Below are positions 31,988-33,569 of a DNA stretch of 33,569 bases, piece after piece. The stretch covers positions 1-33,569 of the forward strand of contig CALBNS010000127.1 in assembly GCA_937896665.1 (NCBI GenBank), read 5' to 3'. Each line of letters begins with the position of its first letter. The stretch's first letter is position 1. The DNA is from an uncultured Clostridia bacterium. Lineage in GTDB: Bacteria > Bacillota > Clostridia > Lachnospirales > Lachnospiraceae. The position numbers were made by a program, and so were the translations under genes. The notes beneath the pieces were generated by a model. That model was not told where the DNA came from. It was given only the letters and a program-made list of their open reading frames with translations, and did not search any database.

Positions 31988-32620
31988 TTATTCTCCTTTC
32001 GAATTCGCTTTTAATTCTTCTTTTATCTGATACATAAAGTCTTCATTACGAAAACTTCTGTAATGCTCACTCTGGATAATATTATGCATCTGCTCTACGC
32101 ACACCCGCAAATCATCATTGATTAGAATATAATCATAAGAAGCAAGTCCTTCTGCCTCTTCTGCTGCGCGTCGCATACGCTGTTCAATCACTTCCATTGT
32201 CTCTGTTCCTCGGCCTGTCAGCCTTTCTTTCAAAATTGCTGCACTCGGCGGTGTTACAAACAACAACAATGTCTCAGGGAATTGTTCTTTCACTTTCAAA
32301 GCACCTTGTATCTCGATTTCCAAAATAACATCTTTTCCGGATGCAAGCTGTTCATCGACATATGCTTTTGGTGTCCCATAATAATTACCCACATAGTTAG
32401 CATACTCTATTAATTCGCCTTGTGCAATCATTTTTTCAAATTCTTCAATCGTTTTAAAGAAATATTCTTTACCATCGACCTCTGTTCCACGTGGTTTACG
32501 TGTCGTTGCAGAAATGGAAAGTGCATAATTATCATACTGTGTCAGCAGTTCTTTCATCAATGTTCCTTTTCCGGAACCGGCAAACCCCGACACAACTATA
32601 AGAATTCCTTTTTTGCTCAT
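31988..32620 (-). CDS. gmk: Guanylate kinase
   Basis: A 210-residue kinase that turns GMP into GDP. The P-loop GFAGSGKGT lies at 12-20; the GMP-binding SISATTRKPRGTEVDGKEY follows at about 36-54, then a lid with LKERLTGRGTE. It lies 12 bases after yicC. In many Firmicutes a remA gene lies between these two; none is seen here. Confidence 0.95.
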   Translation of the reverse strand: MSKKGILIVVSGFAGSGKGTLMKELLTQYDNYALSISATTRKPRGTEVDGKEYFFKTIEEFEKMIAQGELIEYANYVGNYYGTPKAYVDEQLASGKDVILEIEIQGALKVKEQFPETLLLFVTPPSAAILKERLTGRGTETMEVIEQRMRRAAEEAEGLASYDYILINDDLRVCVEQMHNIIQSEHYRSFRNEDFMYQIKEELKANSKGE

Positions 32621-32632
32621 ACTGTTTTACTC

Positions 32633-33511
32633 CTATTCGATATTCTGGATTTGTTCTCTGATTTTTTCAATTCCTGTCTTCAAATCAATTGCATGGTTAG
32701 AAACCTCTAAATCGTTCGCTTTTGAAAGAATCGTATTCGCCTCACGGTTCATTTCCTGCGCAATGAAATCGAGTTTACGCCCAATGCCTTCTGTTTCTTC
32801 CAGCGTTGTTCTCACATGCTCAATATGGCTTTTTAAACGTACGGTCTCTTCGTCCGTACATATCTTGTCTGCAAAAATAACAACCTCTGCTGCAATTCTG
32901 CCTTCGTCAATCTGTGTATCTTCCAAAAGTTCTTTAACCTTAGACTCCAGCTTTGCACGGTATTCTTTGACAATCTCCGGCGAACGTGTTTCGATATAAG
33001 CCACAAGTTCTAATAGTTCATTTAACTTGTCAAGAATGTCCTTTTTCAGATTCTCACCTTCCACAATTCTCGTCTCAACAAACTGTGAAAACGCACCTTT
33101 CAACGCTTTCTCGAGTACGTTCCAGAGTTCTTCTTCGTCCACTACCTGTTCTTCCATAGTAAGTACTTCAGGATATCTCGACAGAGCAGAGACACGGATA
33201 TCATTATCTAATGAAAATTGTTCCTGCATTTGTTTAAAATATTTTAAATATTCTTCTGCGAGTGCTGCGTTATATTTCAACGATACCTGATTTTCACAAG
33301 CATCTTCATATGTAATGAATATATCTACTTTTCCTCTCTGGGCATATTGCTTTAATAAGTTACGGATGGATGTCTCAAAAAAATTTAATTTCTTCGGCAT
33401 ACGTATATTGACGTCCAAATATCTGTGATTCACGCTTTTTAACTCTACAGTAAATTTGCGCTGACCTTCCGATATTTCACATCTTCCGAATCCTGTCATG
33501 CTCTTAATCAT
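32633..33511 (-). CDS. yicC: YicC family endoribonuclease
   Basis: A 292-residue YicC/YloC protein. The N-terminus MIKSMTGFGRCE and the C-terminal KLDFIAQEMNREANTILSKAND (DUF1732) are characteristic. Related proteins act as RNA-degrading enzymes in RNA decay. GGGAGG lies before the ATG at 33511. It is the first gene of the gmk-rpoZ-rimO-pgsA-pncC cluster; the promoter must lie near or beyond the window end. Confidence 0.93.
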   Translation of the reverse strand: MIKSMTGFGRCEISEGQRKFTVELKSVNHRYLDVNIRMPKKLNFFETSIRNLLKQYAQRGKVDIFITYEDACENQVSLKYNAALAEEYLKYFKQMQEQFSLDNDIRVSALSRYPEVLTMEEQVVDEEELWNVLEKALKGAFSQFVETRIVEGENLKKDILDKLNELLELVAYIETRSPEIVKEYRAKLESKVKELLEDTQIDEGRIAAEVVIFADKICTDEETVRLKSHIEHVRTTLEETEGIGRKLDFIAQEMNREANTILSKANDLEVSNHAIDLKTGIEKIREQIQNIE

Positions 33512-33569
33512 ATGTTTTCCTCCCTATATAGTCAAGTCTTTTTCCCTTTAAAATAAAGGATTTTTTGAT

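Overview
The window looks like a low-GC Gram-positive anaerobe of the Clostridia, most likely a gut Lachnospiraceae relative. The signs are strong AGGAGG-type ribosome binding sites, AT-rich consensus promoters, a single-aptamer glycine riboswitch, a GGGtGRT protein next to a NifU-like scaffold, tandem Fe-S/flavin enoate-reductase-type enzymes, a clostridial-type short peptide deformylase and the yicC-gmk-rpoZ-rimO-pgsA-cinA housekeeping run. The species assignment is inference.

Region 1 (about 1-11500) is a defence and mobile-element island, nearly all on the minus strand. It holds (a) a two-gene ATPase + TOPRIM-like module (64-1957) with its own near-consensus promoter, resembling the RloA/RloB, AbiLi/AbiLii and PARIS class; (b) a decayed IS91-like element (about 2148-4062) with a tyrosine recombinase broken by two in-frame TGA codons and a zinc-ribbon transposase that has lost its catalytic core; (c) a complete, tightly overlapped Wadjet operon jetA-jetB-jetC-jetD (10591-4090), an SMC/MukBEF-like complex with a TOPRIM nuclease known in other bacteria to cleave small circular DNA; and (d) wreckage of an AAA_14/DUF4143 ATPase (10575-11127) whose last codons contain the jetA ribosome binding site.

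Region 2 (11490-16200) holds two tandem 'old yellow enzyme plus Fe-S plus pyridine-nucleotide reductase' proteins, a divergent truncated regulator-like ORF, and a fragment of an IS4-type transposase joined to the truncation point. Region 3 (16330-18930) is a glycine riboswitch driving an AGCS sodium:amino-acid symporter, a large multibranched inverted-repeat structure after it, and convergent peptide deformylase and Nudix genes. Region 4 (18960-22053) has a start-less DUF3955-like membrane ORF, an unrecognised short ORF, and a polar amino-acid ABC importer operon (binding lipoprotein, permease, ATPase).

Region 5 (22076-27342) has a 1195-residue secreted chimera (CotH-like kinase, transglutaminase-like, BspA-type LRR, choline-binding-type repeats), a small XRE regulator with a palindrome over its own -10 box, a stand-alone RelA/SpoT-domain protein, and a 48-residue Q/N/K-rich small protein. 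Region 6 (27298-33511) is core genome: the GGGtGRT/Fe-S scaffold pair and the yicC-gmk-rpoZ-rimO-pgsA-cinA cluster.

The most interesting part is the left island: two separate systems, each pairing an ABC/SMC-class ATPase with a TOPRIM-type effector, lie on either side of a dead IS91-like element. Wadjet is a known system. The ATPase/TOPRIM pair is the best candidate for something not yet assigned to a named type.
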